Position numbers and translations under genes: made by a program. The notes under the pieces were generated by a model that saw only the letters and a list, made by a program, of their open reading frames with translations, searched no databases and had not been told where the DNA came from. From positions 52,552 through 116,551 of the forward strand of contig JAIQFT010000002.1 in the NCBI GenBank assembly GCA_020073185.1: a stretch of 64,000 nt of DNA, given 5' to 3'. Within the stretch, counting starts at the first letter, position 1, and each line of letters starts with the position of its first letter. Shown here piece after piece: positions 27,764-36,691 of this stretch. This stretch comes from Terriglobia bacterium. Lineage in GTDB: Bacteria; Acidobacteriota; Terriglobia; Terriglobales; Acidobacteriaceae.

Positions 27764-29590
27764 GTGGACCTGCACGATAAAATCCGCAGCCTTCCCACCC
27801 AGGCGGGCGTGTACCTGTACAAGAACGCCGAGGGCGAGGTGCTCTACGTCGGGAAGGCGAAGAACCTGCGGAGCCGGGTGCGCAGCTACTTTGTCGAGGG
27901 CCGGGCGGAGGACGCCAAGACCGACAGCCTGCTGCGCGAGGCGGTAGACGTTGACTACATCGTGGTCGATAACGAGAAGGAGGCGTTGGCGCTCGAGAAC
28001 AACCTAATCAAGCAGAAGCAGCCGCGGTTCAATATCCTGCTGCGCGACGACAAAACATACCCCTACGTGAAACTCACGCTGGGTGAACGGTTTCCGCGGG
28101 TATATGTGACGCGTAGGTTGAAGAAGGACGGCAGCTCGTACTACGGGCCCTACTTCCCTGCCAACCTGGCGTATCGGATCGTGGACCTGATCCACCGGCA
28201 CTTTTTGATCCCCAGTTGCAAGGTGGACCTGAACCGGTTTCATCCTCGGGCCTGCCTGCAGTACTACATCGGGCGATGCCTGGGACCGTGCGTGCAGGGC
28301 CTGACAACGCCCGCCGCCTACGAGGAAGCGGTGCGCGACGTGAAATTGTTTCTGGAGGGGCGTCAAACGGAGCTTTCGCGCTCGTTGCGGCGGCGCATGG
28401 AGGCTGCGGCGGAGAACCAGCAGTACGAGCTGGCGGGCAAGTACCGTGACCTGATCTCCACCGTCGAACAGTTGCAGGACAAGCAGCGCATGGCAGCCGT
28501 CGAGGGCAGCGACGCCGACGTGTTCGGCTTCCATTGGGAAAACCAGATGCTGGCGGTGAACCTGTTTCACATGCGCGGCGGGCGGGTGCTGGATCGCCGG
28601 GAATTTTTCTGGGAAGACCTGCCGGCCACGCTGACGGGCGAGAGCGGCGAATTCACGCCGGGCGAGTTCTTCTCCGCGCTGCTGAAGCAGGTCTACATTG
28701 ACCAGCAGTACGTCCCGCGCGAGATCTTCGTGCCGGTGGACTTTGAAGATCGCGAGCTGCTGGAAGAGTTGCTCTCGGAAAACTGCGGGCACAAGGTTCA
28801 CATCACCGTTCCACAGCGCGGAGAGAAGCGGTCGCTCATTGACCTGGCCGGCCAGAACGCGAAGCAGTCGTTCGACCAGCGCTTCCGGGTGATGAAGCCG
28901 GCCACAAAGGTCATCCAGGAGGCGTTGCAGGATGCGCTCACCTTGCCGGAGTTGCCGCGGCGGATCGAGTGCTTCGACATCTCGCATATCCAGGGCGCGG
29001 AGACGGTCGCGTCCATGGTGGTGTGGGAAGACGGCAAGATGAAGAAGAGCGACTATCGCAAGTTCATCATTCGCTCCGTCGAAGGTGTGGACGATTTCGC
29101 CTCGATGCGCGAGGTGGTGACGCGCCGCTACAAACGCGTCCTGGAGGACAAGGCGAAGATGCCGAGCCTGGTGCTGGTCGATGGCGGCATCGGACAACTG
29201 CACGCCGCCGCCGAGGCGCTGGAGTCGCTGGAGATCACCAACCAGCCGCTGGCCGCCATCGCCAAGCGCGAGGAGATCATCTACGTCCACGGGCAGGAGG
29301 ATGAGCCGGTCGTGCTCGACCATCATTCGCCGGTGCTGCACCTGGTGCAACTCATTCGCGACGAGGCACACCGGTTTGCCGTCACCTTCCATCGTAAGCG
29401 GCGCGAGATGCGCGACCGCAACACCGAACTGCTGGAGATTCCCGGAGTCGGAGAGGGAACCACGCGGCGTCTGCTGCAACATTTCGGGAGCGTACAGGCG
29501 GTGAAGGAAGCGGACGCGGCGGCGCTGTCGTCCGTGGTGAGCAAGCCGCAGGCCGAGGCGATACTGCAGCACTTCAGGAACAACTCTTAG
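27764..29590 (+). CDS. uvrC: Excinuclease ABC subunit C
   Basis: 608 residues. N-terminal GIY-YIG nuclease (AGVYLYKNAEGEVLYVGKAKNLRSR), a UvrB-interacting UVR motif in the middle (EAAAENQQYELAGKYRD), the RNase H-like endonuclease part (ECFDISHIQGAETVASMV, VLVDGGIGQLHAA) and the C-terminal helix-hairpin-helix (IPGVGEGTTRRLLQHFGS). It makes both incisions in nucleotide excision repair. GTG start at 27764. Stand-alone, with no uvrA/uvrB nearby. Confidence 0.97.
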   Translation: MDLHDKIRSLPTQAGVYLYKNAEGEVLYVGKAKNLRSRVRSYFVEGRAEDAKTDSLLREAVDVDYIVVDNEKEALALENNLIKQKQPRFNILLRDDKTYPYVKLTLGERFPRVYVTRRLKKDGSSYYGPYFPANLAYRIVDLIHRHFLIPSCKVDLNRFHPRACLQYYIGRCLGPCVQGLTTPAAYEEAVRDVKLFLEGRQTELSRSLRRRMEAAAENQQYELAGKYRDLISTVEQLQDKQRMAAVEGSDADVFGFHWENQMLAVNLFHMRGGRVLDRREFFWEDLPATLTGESGEFTPGEFFSALLKQVYIDQQYVPREIFVPVDFEDRELLEELLSENCGHKVHITVPQRGEKRSLIDLAGQNAKQSFDQRFRVMKPATKVIQEALQDALTLPELPRRIECFDISHIQGAETVASMVVWEDGKMKKSDYRKFIIRSVEGVDDFASMREVVTRRYKRVLEDKAKMPSLVLVDGGIGQLHAAAEALESLEITNQPLAAIAKREEIIYVHGQEDEPVVLDHHSPVLHLVQLIRDEAHRFAVTFHRKRREMRDRNTELLEIPGVGEGTTRRLLQHFGSVQAVKEADAAALSSVVSKPQAEAILQHFRNNS

Positions 29591-29598
29591 CTCTTAGC

Positions 29599-30762
29599 TC
29601 AGATGGCGTTGAGAGCTACATCAAGGTCCGCGACGATGTCCTCCACGTCCTCGATGCCCACCGAAATGCGGACCATGCCGTCGGTAATGCCGATGGCGCG
29701 TCTTCCCTTCTCGCCGAGTGCGGCGTGGGTCATGGTAGCCGGGTGCGAGATGAGGGTCTCAACCCCACCGAGTGACTCACCCAACGACAGCGTGCCTTTG
29801 GATTTCTTCAGCATGCGCTTGGCATCGCCGAGCGAGCCGGTTTCGAAGGTGATCATGGAGCCGAAGCCGCTCATCTGCTTCTTCGCGAGCGCGTGCTGCG
29901 GATGGTTGGGCAGGCCGGGATAGAAGACCGCTTTCACTTTTTTGTGGCTGGCGAGGTATTCGGCGATACGGCGGCCGTTTTCGTCGTGACGCTGCATGCG
30001 AACACCCAGCGTCTTCACTCCCCGCAGCACCAGCCAGCACTCAAACGGCGACATGATCGCGCCCGCCGACTTCTGAATAAACGCCAGTTGGTCCGCCTGT
30101 TCGTTTTTCGTGCACACCACCACGCCGCCGAGGCCGTCGCTGTGACCATTGAGAAACTTGGTGGTGGAGTGCACCACCATATCAGCGCCAAGTTCGATGG
30201 GCCGCTGGAAATACGGCGACATGAAGGTGTTGTCCACGATGACTTCGGCGCGGCGGCGGTGCGCAAGAGCGCAAATCGCCGGGATGTCGCTGATCGTCAT
30301 CAGCGGGTTGGTCGGGGTCTCGACGTAAACATAGCGCGTGTTCTTGCGGATAGCTTGTTCCACCGCGCGCAAGTCGGAGGTGTCAACATAGGTGAATTCG
30401 AGTCCATAGTTGGTGAGAATCTGGTTGAACAGGCGTGGCACGCCGCCATAGACGTTGTGGGAGCAGACAAGGTGGTCGCCGGCTTTCATCATGGTGCAGA
30501 TGGCGTTAATTGCCGCCATGCCGCTGGCGAAGACGCGGGACCACGCGCCGCCCTCCAGCGCCGCCAGACTTTCCTGCAGCCGGTCGCGGGTGGGATTGGT
30601 GACGCGCGCGTATTCGTAGCCGAGACGCGGCTTGCCGAGTTCGTCCTGCACATACGTCGAGGTTGCAAAGATGGGGAAGGAGACGGCGCCGGTGAGAGGT
30701 TCGGGCTCCTGGCCGGCGTGGATGGCGGTGGTGGAGAAGCCTCGGCGGTGATTTTTCGGCAT
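29599..30762 (-). CDS. Cystathionine gamma-synthase/lyase (trans-sulfuration PLP enzyme)
   Basis: 387 residues of the Cys/Met-metabolism PLP family. Landmarks: TTAIHAGQEP at the N-terminus, YEYARVTNPTRDRLQESLA, VYVETPTNPLM, VDNTFMSPYFQRP and the Schiff-base Lys in HSTTKFLNGHSDGLGG. It forms a unit with the cysteine/cystathionine synthase gene upstream on the same strand; as such a pair it could run reverse transsulfuration, with this enzyme as the gamma-lyase. Synthase and lyase cannot be told apart by these motifs. Confidence 0.9.
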   Translation of the reverse strand: MPKNHRRGFSTTAIHAGQEPEPLTGAVSFPIFATSTYVQDELGKPRLGYEYARVTNPTRDRLQESLAALEGGAWSRVFASGMAAINAICTMMKAGDHLVCSHNVYGGVPRLFNQILTNYGLEFTYVDTSDLRAVEQAIRKNTRYVYVETPTNPLMTISDIPAICALAHRRRAEVIVDNTFMSPYFQRPIELGADMVVHSTTKFLNGHSDGLGGVVVCTKNEQADQLAFIQKSAGAIMSPFECWLVLRGVKTLGVRMQRHDENGRRIAEYLASHKKVKAVFYPGLPNHPQHALAKKQMSGFGSMITFETGSLGDAKRMLKKSKGTLSLGESLGGVETLISHPATMTHAALGEKGRRAIGITDGMVRISVGIEDVEDIVADLDVALNAI

Positions 30763-30780
30763 GATGTCGGTTCCGCGCAG

Positions 30781-30869
30781 ATTTGTAATTGGTAATTTGT
30801 AATTTGTAATTCCTGCCCGCCGTGCCGTGCGCGTTTTGAATTACAAATTACAAATTGCAAATTACAAAT
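30781..30869. repeat. Near-perfect 32-bp inverted repeat of the word AATTTGTAATTT
   Basis: Arms 30781-30812 and 30838-30869 match as complements at 30 of 32 positions, around a 25-base GC-rich loop. Each arm is itself a near-tandem of ATTTGTAATT-type words and contains almost no C. It sits between two co-directional sulfur genes. In RNA it would form a very long AU-rich stem. It differs sharply in composition from the surrounding DNA. Confidence 0.85.
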
Positions 30870-30872
30870 TCT

Positions 30873-31817
30873 TCACGGTCCTTCAAAGATGTTCTTCGAG
30901 AGATACCGCTCGGCGGAGTCGGGGATCACGGTGACGACGCGCTTGCCGGGGCCGAGTCTTTTCGCCACTTCGATGGTGGCCCATACGGCGGCGCCACCGC
31001 TGGAGCCGGCGAAGACTCCTTCCTCGCGTGCCAGTCGGCGAGTCATCTCAAACGACTCAGGATCATTGGCGGTGATCACCCCGTCGGCTAGCTTCATGTC
31101 GGCGGTTTCCGGGATGAAGCTGGAACCGATGCCCTCGACCTTGTGATCGCCGGGCTGTCCGCCGCCATAAATGGACCCCTGCGACTCGACCAGGTACGCC
31201 AGCGCGCGCGGATTGCGCTCCTTGACGAATCGCGCCACGCCGGTGAAGGTGCCACCGGTTCCGGCGCCGAGCACCACTGCGTCCACTTTCTCCTGCATCT
31301 GCTCCCACATTTCGCGGGCGGTGGTTTCGTAGTGGTAGTCGGGATTGGCGGGGTTGGAAAACTGGCCGGCCAGGAACGAACCGGGAACCTTTGCCGCCAG
31401 TTCCTGCGCACGTCGGATGGCGCCCGCCATGCCTTCGTCGTCGGGCGTGCGAATCACCTCCGCGCCCAGCGCCTGCATGAGCACGACTTTTTCCTTGGCG
31501 AATTTTTGCGGGATACAGACGATGACGCGGTATCCGCGATTGACCCCGATCAGCGCCAGGCCGATCCCGGTGTTGCCCGCGGTCGCTTCCAGGATGGTCG
31601 AACCGGGATGCAGGCGTCCTTCGGCCTCGGCGCGCTTGATGATGCCGATGGCGGCGCGGTCTTTAATGCTGCCGCCGGGGTTCAGGTATTCGAGCTTGGC
31701 ATAGACATCGGCAACGCCGGGCGGCGGAAGTTTGCGCAGGTGCAGCAGCGGCGTTTCGCCGACCAGCTCCGTGATGTCCTCGGCGACACGCAGGCGGGAG
31801 GCTTGTTGGAGCGTCAT
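30873..31817 (-). CDS. Cysteine synthase / cystathionine beta-synthase-type PLP enzyme
   Basis: 314 residues, fold-type II. The PLP Lys is in PGGSIKDRAA, with [18 protein letters not shown] as the phosphate-binding loop region, GAGTGGTFTG, and the Ser-type SSGGAA at the cofactor pyridine. No CBS regulatory domain is attached. It could be O-acetylserine sulfhydrylase (CysM) or, given the downstream transsulfuration gene, an MccA-like cystathionine synthase. A second synthase of this family occurs at 49976. The ATG at 31817 is preferred; a GTG 9 bases earlier is possible. Confidence 0.88.
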   Translation of the reverse strand: MTLQQASRLRVAEDITELVGETPLLHLRKLPPPGVADVYAKLEYLNPGGSIKDRAAIGIIKRAEAEGRLHPGSTILEATAGNTGIGLALIGVNRGYRVIVCIPQKFAKEKVVLMQALGAEVIRTPDDEGMAGAIRRAQELAAKVPGSFLAGQFSNPANPDYHYETTAREMWEQMQEKVDAVVLGAGTGGTFTGVARFVKERNPRALAYLVESQGSIYGGGQPGDHKVEGIGSSFIPETADMKLADGVITANDPESFEMTRRLAREEGVFAGSSGGAAVWATIEVAKRLGPGKRVVTVIPDSAERYLSKNIFEGP

Positions 31818-31858
31818 GGGGGGCACTCGACAGGGTAAGAGAGGCGGGGAGCGGAGTC

Positions 31859-31920
31859 AATTGCGATTGCAGGATTGTGGAATTGGGAAATCGAAGATTG
31901 CAGATTGACGATCGAAAACT
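31859..31920. repeat. Spacer of repeated GATTG words
   Basis: Variants of (C/A)GATTG(C/A) follow one another six or seven times (TTGCGATTGCAGGATTGTGG...). The gap is upstream of the PLP synthase gene. Unlike other spacers it is mainly a direct, not inverted, array. Confidence 0.5.
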
Positions 31921-32026
31921 GGCGGCCGCCTCCTCAGGATGACAGAATTTCAGGTCGTCTCAGCCAGGGGTTCCTCGCTGCGTCCGGGATCATTCCAGCG
32001 AATTGCTAATGGCTTACAGCTAACAG

Positions 32027-32629
32027 CTACTGAGCCACCGGAAATTGGTCGCCCGCGGCCGTGTCGTAGAAATCGGAAAGGTCCGCGTGGCCGGCCAAGG
32101 TTTCCCGCTCTTTGCCTTCCACCAGGATTTTCACGCGAATGGTGCCCGGGAAATTAGCGGCGAGCGTGCGCGCGATGGAGGCGACCGTAAGCTGTTCCAC
32201 CAGGATGCCGGAGCGGTGCGTGTCGGCGAATGCCGCGTTGGTGTCCACAATCGCCATGTTGGGTTTGACCAGGAAGACGTACTTCACGTCGGCGCCGCTT
32301 CCCAGCGGGTGCGGCGATCGCTTTCCCAGGTAGATAGAGAGCAGCGCGCGCAGCAGTTGGCGGGCACGCTCGTTGGGGTCGCCGGGAACCGCAATGATTG
32401 CGTCCTGCCGGTGCAGCATGCCGTCGCTGTCGTTGGCGACATAGAGCGTAACGCGCTCGGTGGGGCCGGAAATTGGCGGCGCGATGGGACGCGTATCCAT
32501 AACCCCCGTCGGCAGCCGTTCCGCCTGGCGCTTCAGGCGGAGCGCGTAGTAGCCCAAGGCCGCAACGGCGATCACCAGCAGCAGCAGCAGGATCTTTAAC
32601 CGCAGCGTCATCTCGACCCGCTGCGTCAT
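32027..32629 (-). CDS. GerMN-domain envelope protein
   Basis: 200 residues: an N-terminal membrane anchor (ILLLLLVIAVAALGYYAL) and a GerM/Spore-germination-type (GerMN) domain (ERVTLYVANDSDG through TIRVKILVEG). Such domains occur in lipoproteins and membrane proteins that act with cell-wall amidases. Its ATG overlaps the TGA stop of the upstream amidase gene (ATGA), so the two are translationally coupled. It probably modulates or localises the amidase; this is inferred from coupling and family. Confidence 0.85.
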   Translation of the reverse strand: MTQRVEMTLRLKILLLLLVIAVAALGYYALRLKRQAERLPTGVMDTRPIAPPISGPTERVTLYVANDSDGMLHRQDAIIAVPGDPNERARQLLRALLSIYLGKRSPHPLGSGADVKYVFLVKPNMAIVDTNAAFADTHRSGILVEQLTVASIARTLAANFPGTIRVKILVEGKERETLAGHADLSDFYDTAAGDQFPVAQ

Positions 32630-34056
32630 CTCGCGGCCCCCGCTCCGGGTTGAGGTGCCGGCTTGGAGACTCCTGCGATGCCGTCGGCAATGGCGGCGCA
32701 AATGGACTGCTGGTAGGTGGCGTCCATCAGGCTGGCCACGTTGCCCGCCAGCGGCATGACTTCAATCGCCACCGCCGAGGCGGCGACATTGTTCAACGGG
32801 CGCAGCAATACCGGCGCGGTGCCGACCGGGATGGAGCGTTTTGTCATTTCCGCCGCGACGCTGCCCGCCAGTGCGCGACTGCTGTCGAGGAACGAGGCCT
32901 GCGCCGCGTCCCACGGCAGAAAGCTGCCGGCGCGCGGCGCCGTTTCGCCGAGGTGCGCGGTGTAGATGCGCACGCCGGCGCCAGTGGTCCCGGCGTGCAA
33001 GGTGATGAACATCAGCGGGCGCGCGGCATTGGTCAACGCCGCGCGTTGATCGAAGCTGAGCGACGCGTCGCCCTCGCGCAGCAGGGTGGCAGCGATTCCC
33101 TTTTGCTCGAGCGCCGCCCGTAGCCGCCGCGCCCATGCCAGGGTAACGTCCTTTTCAGCCAGACTTCCCGATAACGCGGCGCCGCGATCGTCGCCGCCGT
33201 GGCCGGGATCGATGACCACCGGAGTGCGCGCATGGGTTGCCGGCGCGTGCCCTTGCGGCGTACTCGGAGACGCAGGCTCTGGAGTTGGCGCCGGTGCGGG
33301 CGCAGGAGGCGGGGTCGCCGCAGGGAGTGGCGCCTGCGCGCGAACCTGCGGGACGGGCGCAATGGTGATGGTGCGGTTCTGGTCGCCGAAGGTGGCAAGC
33401 AGCGGAGCGCCGCTGTGGATGGTCAGTTCGGCGATCCCATCGTGCTCCGAGAAACTGGCGGAGCGGATGGTCTTGTCGTCAAACGCCAGCGTGCCCGGGG
33501 CGGCGATCACCGGCTCGCGTGTAAACACCATGCGCAGCCTGCCGGGCTCGGTGGAGATGGACGGATTCACCGGAGCGGAAAAGCGCAGCACTAGCTTGGG
33601 GCCCGCAGACTGGAATTCGGTCTTAAACTCAGTGGTGGCCCCGCCAATGAACAAACGGTGGCCGGGCTCGCGCTCTTCCATGCTCTCCGGCAGCAGCCGC
33701 GCGAGCACCACCACCAGCGACTGCAACGGTACCAGTGCGCGCCCGTTGTCGAATACAAACGGCGCCGACAGATCCAGGTTCTTGCGGTTTACCTTCGCTC
33801 TGGTCTTGCCGGATTTGAATTCTGACTCGGTGTCGTTGAATTTCAGCTTCCACTTGTCGCCGTCCTGGCGGGCGGCGGCCGACCCGAGCGGGGCAAGCAC
33901 ATCGAGCAAGGGCACGTAGGGATGCCCGTCGCGATTCACCAGCGTGACGGAGTAGGAAGTATGCGGCGTATAGATGCTGAAGCGCTGGTCGGCGGCGGTG
34001 GCGAACAGCGCGGCGATCGTGAGCATAATCGCGACGGCATGGCGGCGGGATTTCAC
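32626..34056 (-). CDS. N-acetylmuramoyl-L-alanine amidase (amidase_3) with N-terminal beta domain
   Basis: 476 residues: signal peptide (VAIMLTIAALFATAADQ), a beta-rich N-terminal half reminiscent of AMIN or copper-amine-oxidase-like domains (about 30-260), a Pro/Ala linker (APLPAATPPPAPAPAPTPEP), then the zinc amidase from residue 285: VIDPGHGGDD, the catalytic Glu in SLAEKDVTLAW and ITLHAG. It cleaves the muramic acid-peptide bond during division or wall remodelling. First gene of the two-gene unit with the GerMN gene. Confidence 0.92.
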   Translation of the reverse strand: MKSRRHAVAIMLTIAALFATAADQRFSIYTPHTSYSVTLVNRDGHPYVPLLDVLAPLGSAAARQDGDKWKLKFNDTESEFKSGKTRAKVNRKNLDLSAPFVFDNGRALVPLQSLVVVLARLLPESMEEREPGHRLFIGGATTEFKTEFQSAGPKLVLRFSAPVNPSISTEPGRLRMVFTREPVIAAPGTLAFDDKTIRSASFSEHDGIAELTIHSGAPLLATFGDQNRTITIAPVPQVRAQAPLPAATPPPAPAPAPTPEPASPSTPQGHAPATHARTPVVIDPGHGGDDRGAALSGSLAEKDVTLAWARRLRAALEQKGIAATLLREGDASLSFDQRAALTNAARPLMFITLHAGTTGAGVRIYTAHLGETAPRAGSFLPWDAAQASFLDSSRALAGSVAAEMTKRSIPVGTAPVLLRPLNNVAASAVAIEVMPLAGNVASLMDATYQQSICAAIADGIAGVSKPAPQPGAGAAR

Positions 34057-34155
34057 GAGTGTAGGCAGAATGTTAACCGAGTTGCGTGTTCCAAGCTGCG
34101 AGTTTCGAATTGAGGTGGCAAATCCGGCTTCGGAGTTCCAGGTCTCGCGGCCGTG

Positions 34156-35436
34156 TTACTCCATGGCGTAAATGGTCAAGCCGCTGATGAGCTTGGGATA
34201 AAAGTCGGTGGACTTTTGCGGCAGGACTTCGCCGGCGAGGGCGATGTCGCGGACCTGCTCGATCCTTACCGGGTTTCCCAGGAAGGCGACATTGGCGCCC
34301 GATTGCGCCAACTGGATGGCCTGGTCGGCCTCGCGAAGGTATTTGATGTTCTGCTGCTGGCGAATCGCCTCCTCGGAAATTTCCATAACGTGCTCGAGCA
34401 AAATCTTGTGCAGGTGCACCAGGTCGAGTTCGCGCTGCCGCCGCGAGACCGACGCCAACACCGAATCCGCCGCACCCGGCCGCGCGCGCAGCAGGAACGC
34501 CTCGTGCCCAATCACGGCGACGAAAGCTGTTCCCTGCTGCCCCGCCTGATGGAGCAGCGCCAGCAGGCGAGCTGGGTCGGTGGTGGAAGCCTGCTCCACC
34601 GTGAAGTACGGGAACGCGCTGCGCAGGAACAGGTCTTTGTCGAATCCGGGAAGGCCGCTGACCACGCGGTGCGTGGGCAGGATCACGAGCCCGGGCGCGT
34701 CCACGCTGACAAAGGTCATCACCATGTAGTTGTAGGGCGCGTTGGGCTCGGCGCGACCGGCGGCGGCGCATTCATCGCGGTAATCCCTGGCGGTTTCGTA
34801 GCGATGATGGCCGTCGGCGATGATGATCTTCTTGTCGGCCATCACCCCGGCCACGCGCGCGATCGTGTCGCGCGAGGAGAAGCGCCACAGGCGGTGCTGG
34901 ACACCAAATTCATCGCGCACGTCCACTTCCGGCGCGGACGAGGCGGGCAGCAGCGCGTCCACCTCGCCCTTGGGATCGCTGTACACCATGAAGAGCTGCT
35001 CGAACTGGGCACGCGTGGCGCGCAGCAGGTTGAGCCGGTCTTGCTTGGGCTTGGCCAAGGTTTGCTCGTGGCGGAAGACGACCGCATCGGAGTAGTCGTA
35101 AATGCGCCCCAGCGCCATCAGGCCTCGGCGTTCGACTTCCTGCCCCGAGCCGGGAACCGTGAAGCGCTGGCTGTAGACGTACAAAGACGGTTCCGCGTCA
35201 CGGCGCAGCACGCCCTGATCGCGCCATGCCCGAAAATGGGTTGCCGCGGCCTGGTAAACGCCCGCTTCTTCCACCTTGGGATCGCCCAAAACCATCCGCA
35301 CCAGGTTGTAAGGACTAGCCCGATAGTAGCGTGCCTGCAACTGCGGAGTGATCTTGTCGTAGGGCTGCGTAACTACATCGGCGATCTGCACTCTGGACGG
35401 GTCATAACGCCAGGCGGAAAAAGGTGCGATTTCCAT
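34156..35436 (-). CDS. DUF1015-family protein
   Basis: 426 residues, full length for the SpoF/DUF1015 family. Conserved patterns: N-terminal VVTQPYDKITPQLQARYYRASPYN split over the domain (quoted parts: QPYDKIT, PYNLVRM), YVYSQRF, ADGHHRYETA, and TRHRVVSGLPGFD near the middle as PTHRVVSGLPG. The HHR cluster suggests a catalytic or ligand site; biochemical function is not established. It is monocistronic and diverges from the VWA pair. Confidence 0.88.
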   Translation of the reverse strand: MEIAPFSAWRYDPSRVQIADVVTQPYDKITPQLQARYYRASPYNLVRMVLGDPKVEEAGVYQAAATHFRAWRDQGVLRRDAEPSLYVYSQRFTVPGSGQEVERRGLMALGRIYDYSDAVVFRHEQTLAKPKQDRLNLLRATRAQFEQLFMVYSDPKGEVDALLPASSAPEVDVRDEFGVQHRLWRFSSRDTIARVAGVMADKKIIIADGHHRYETARDYRDECAAAGRAEPNAPYNYMVMTFVSVDAPGLVILPTHRVVSGLPGFDKDLFLRSAFPYFTVEQASTTDPARLLALLHQAGQQGTAFVAVIGHEAFLLRARPGAADSVLASVSRRQRELDLVHLHKILLEHVMEISEEAIRQQQNIKYLREADQAIQLAQSGANVAFLGNPVRIEQVRDIALAGEVLPQKSTDFYPKLISGLTIYAME

Positions 35437-35587
35437 GGAAGCGATTGTAGTACCTGGTGCGCAGCGCTGCGTACCGAGACTGGGGTGTGGTGGCTGGCTC
35501 CAGAAACGGAATTCGGCACGCGCGGCGTTCGTCCCAGAATTAAAATCACCTGCCTTCCTGTGTTACCATCCAATTACACGAGGCCAT

Positions 35588-36691
35588 ATGACCCGCCACC
35601 GCAGCCAATGCGGGTCTCGCGGTAAAGTGACGCACTTTTTTCGGACTGTGCCCCTGATCCGGTCAGCATTGGCGGCAGTTTCTTCGCGCTCCTCTCGATG
35701 CACGTGGTCGCTCGCGTATGCGCTCCTCTGCGTTCTGGTGCTAACGCCCTGCGCCATGGCGCAGGTCCAGGACGAAGTCCATATCCAGCCCCGCTCCACC
35801 ACCCCTGCGGCGGAGCCGGTGGCCAAGGTCAGCGACCCGGCGTTGAAAACCCACACCAAGCCGGTGCGCGTGGATGTGGATCTGGTGCTGATTCCCGCCA
35901 CCATCACCGACCCGATGAACCGGCTGGTTACCGGCCTGGAGCGCGAGAACTTCGAGCTCTTCGAAAACGGCCAGAAGCAGGAAATCCGCCATTTCTCCAG
36001 CGAGGACGCTCCTCTTTCCCTCGGCGTGATCTTCGACATGAGCGGGAGCATGCGCAACAAGATCGAGAAGGCGCGCGAGGCGGTGGTGGAATTCTTCCGC
36101 ACCGCCAACCCGCAGGACGAGTTTTTCATGATTGCCTTCTCGGAAAAGCCCGAGCTGCTCAGCGATTTCACCTCCTCGGTGGAAGACATCCAGGGCAGGC
36201 TGATCACCACCATCCCCAAGGGGAGAACGGCCCTGCTGGATGCGATTTACCTGGGGCTGAACAAGATGCGCCATGCCCACCAGCAAAAGAAGGCGCTACT
36301 CATCATCTCCGACGGCGGCGATAACCACAGCCGCTACACGGAAAGCGAGATCAAAAACCTGGTCAAAGAAGCCGACGTGCAGATTTATGCCATCGGCATC
36401 TTCGATTCGACGCCGCGCACCGAAGAAGAGCGGCTGGGGCCAGCCATGCTGGGCGGTATCACCGACGTTACCGGCGGACGGACTTTCACCATAGATAATC
36501 CCAATGAGCTGGCGGATGTGGCCACGAAGATAGGCATCGAGCTACGCAACCAATATGTCCTGGGATACCGTCCAAACCACCCAGGGCGTGACGGCAAGTG
36601 GCGCAAGGTCAAGGTCAAGCTCAATCCGCCGAAAGGCTTGCCGCCTCTGCATGTGTACGCGAAAACGGGTTACTATGCTCCCACGGAATAA
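35588..36691 (+). CDS. Secreted VWA-domain protein (first of a tandem pair)
   Basis: 367 residues. N-terminal hydrophobic signal (SLAYALLCVLVLTPCAMAQ), a strand-rich lead-in VDLVLIPATITDPMNRLVTGL with LERENFELFENGQKQEI, then the VWA core with an intact MIDAS motif DMSGS (150-154), Thr in GRTALLDAIY, and ISDGGDNHS. This architecture is the VWFA-related Acidobacterial domain. Cation-dependent protein binding outside the cytoplasm is expected; the partner is unknown. Its 3' end overlaps the next gene by 17 bases. Confidence 0.87.
   Translation: MTRHRSQCGSRGKVTHFFRTVPLIRSALAAVSSRSSRCTWSLAYALLCVLVLTPCAMAQVQDEVHIQPRSTTPAAEPVAKVSDPALKTHTKPVRVDVDLVLIPATITDPMNRLVTGLERENFELFENGQKQEIRHFSSEDAPLSLGVIFDMSGSMRNKIEKAREAVVEFFRTANPQDEFFMIAFSEKPELLSDFTSSVEDIQGRLITTIPKGRTALLDAIYLGLNKMRHAHQQKKALLIISDGGDNHSRYTESEIKNLVKEADVQIYAIGIFDSTPRTEEERLGPAMLGGITDVTGGRTFTIDNPNELADVATKIGIELRNQYVLGYRPNHPGRDGKWRKVKVKLNPPKGLPPLHVYAKTGYYAPTE

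Noticed and set aside
28004..29572. Open frame of 522 codons opposite uvrC
   Set aside because: Antisense shadow; uvrC has all its domains in the opposite strand.
30781..30869. CRISPR array or transposon end
   Set aside because: There are no regularly spaced unique spacers, no cas or transposase gene, and no flanking target duplication; the structure is a single hairpin.
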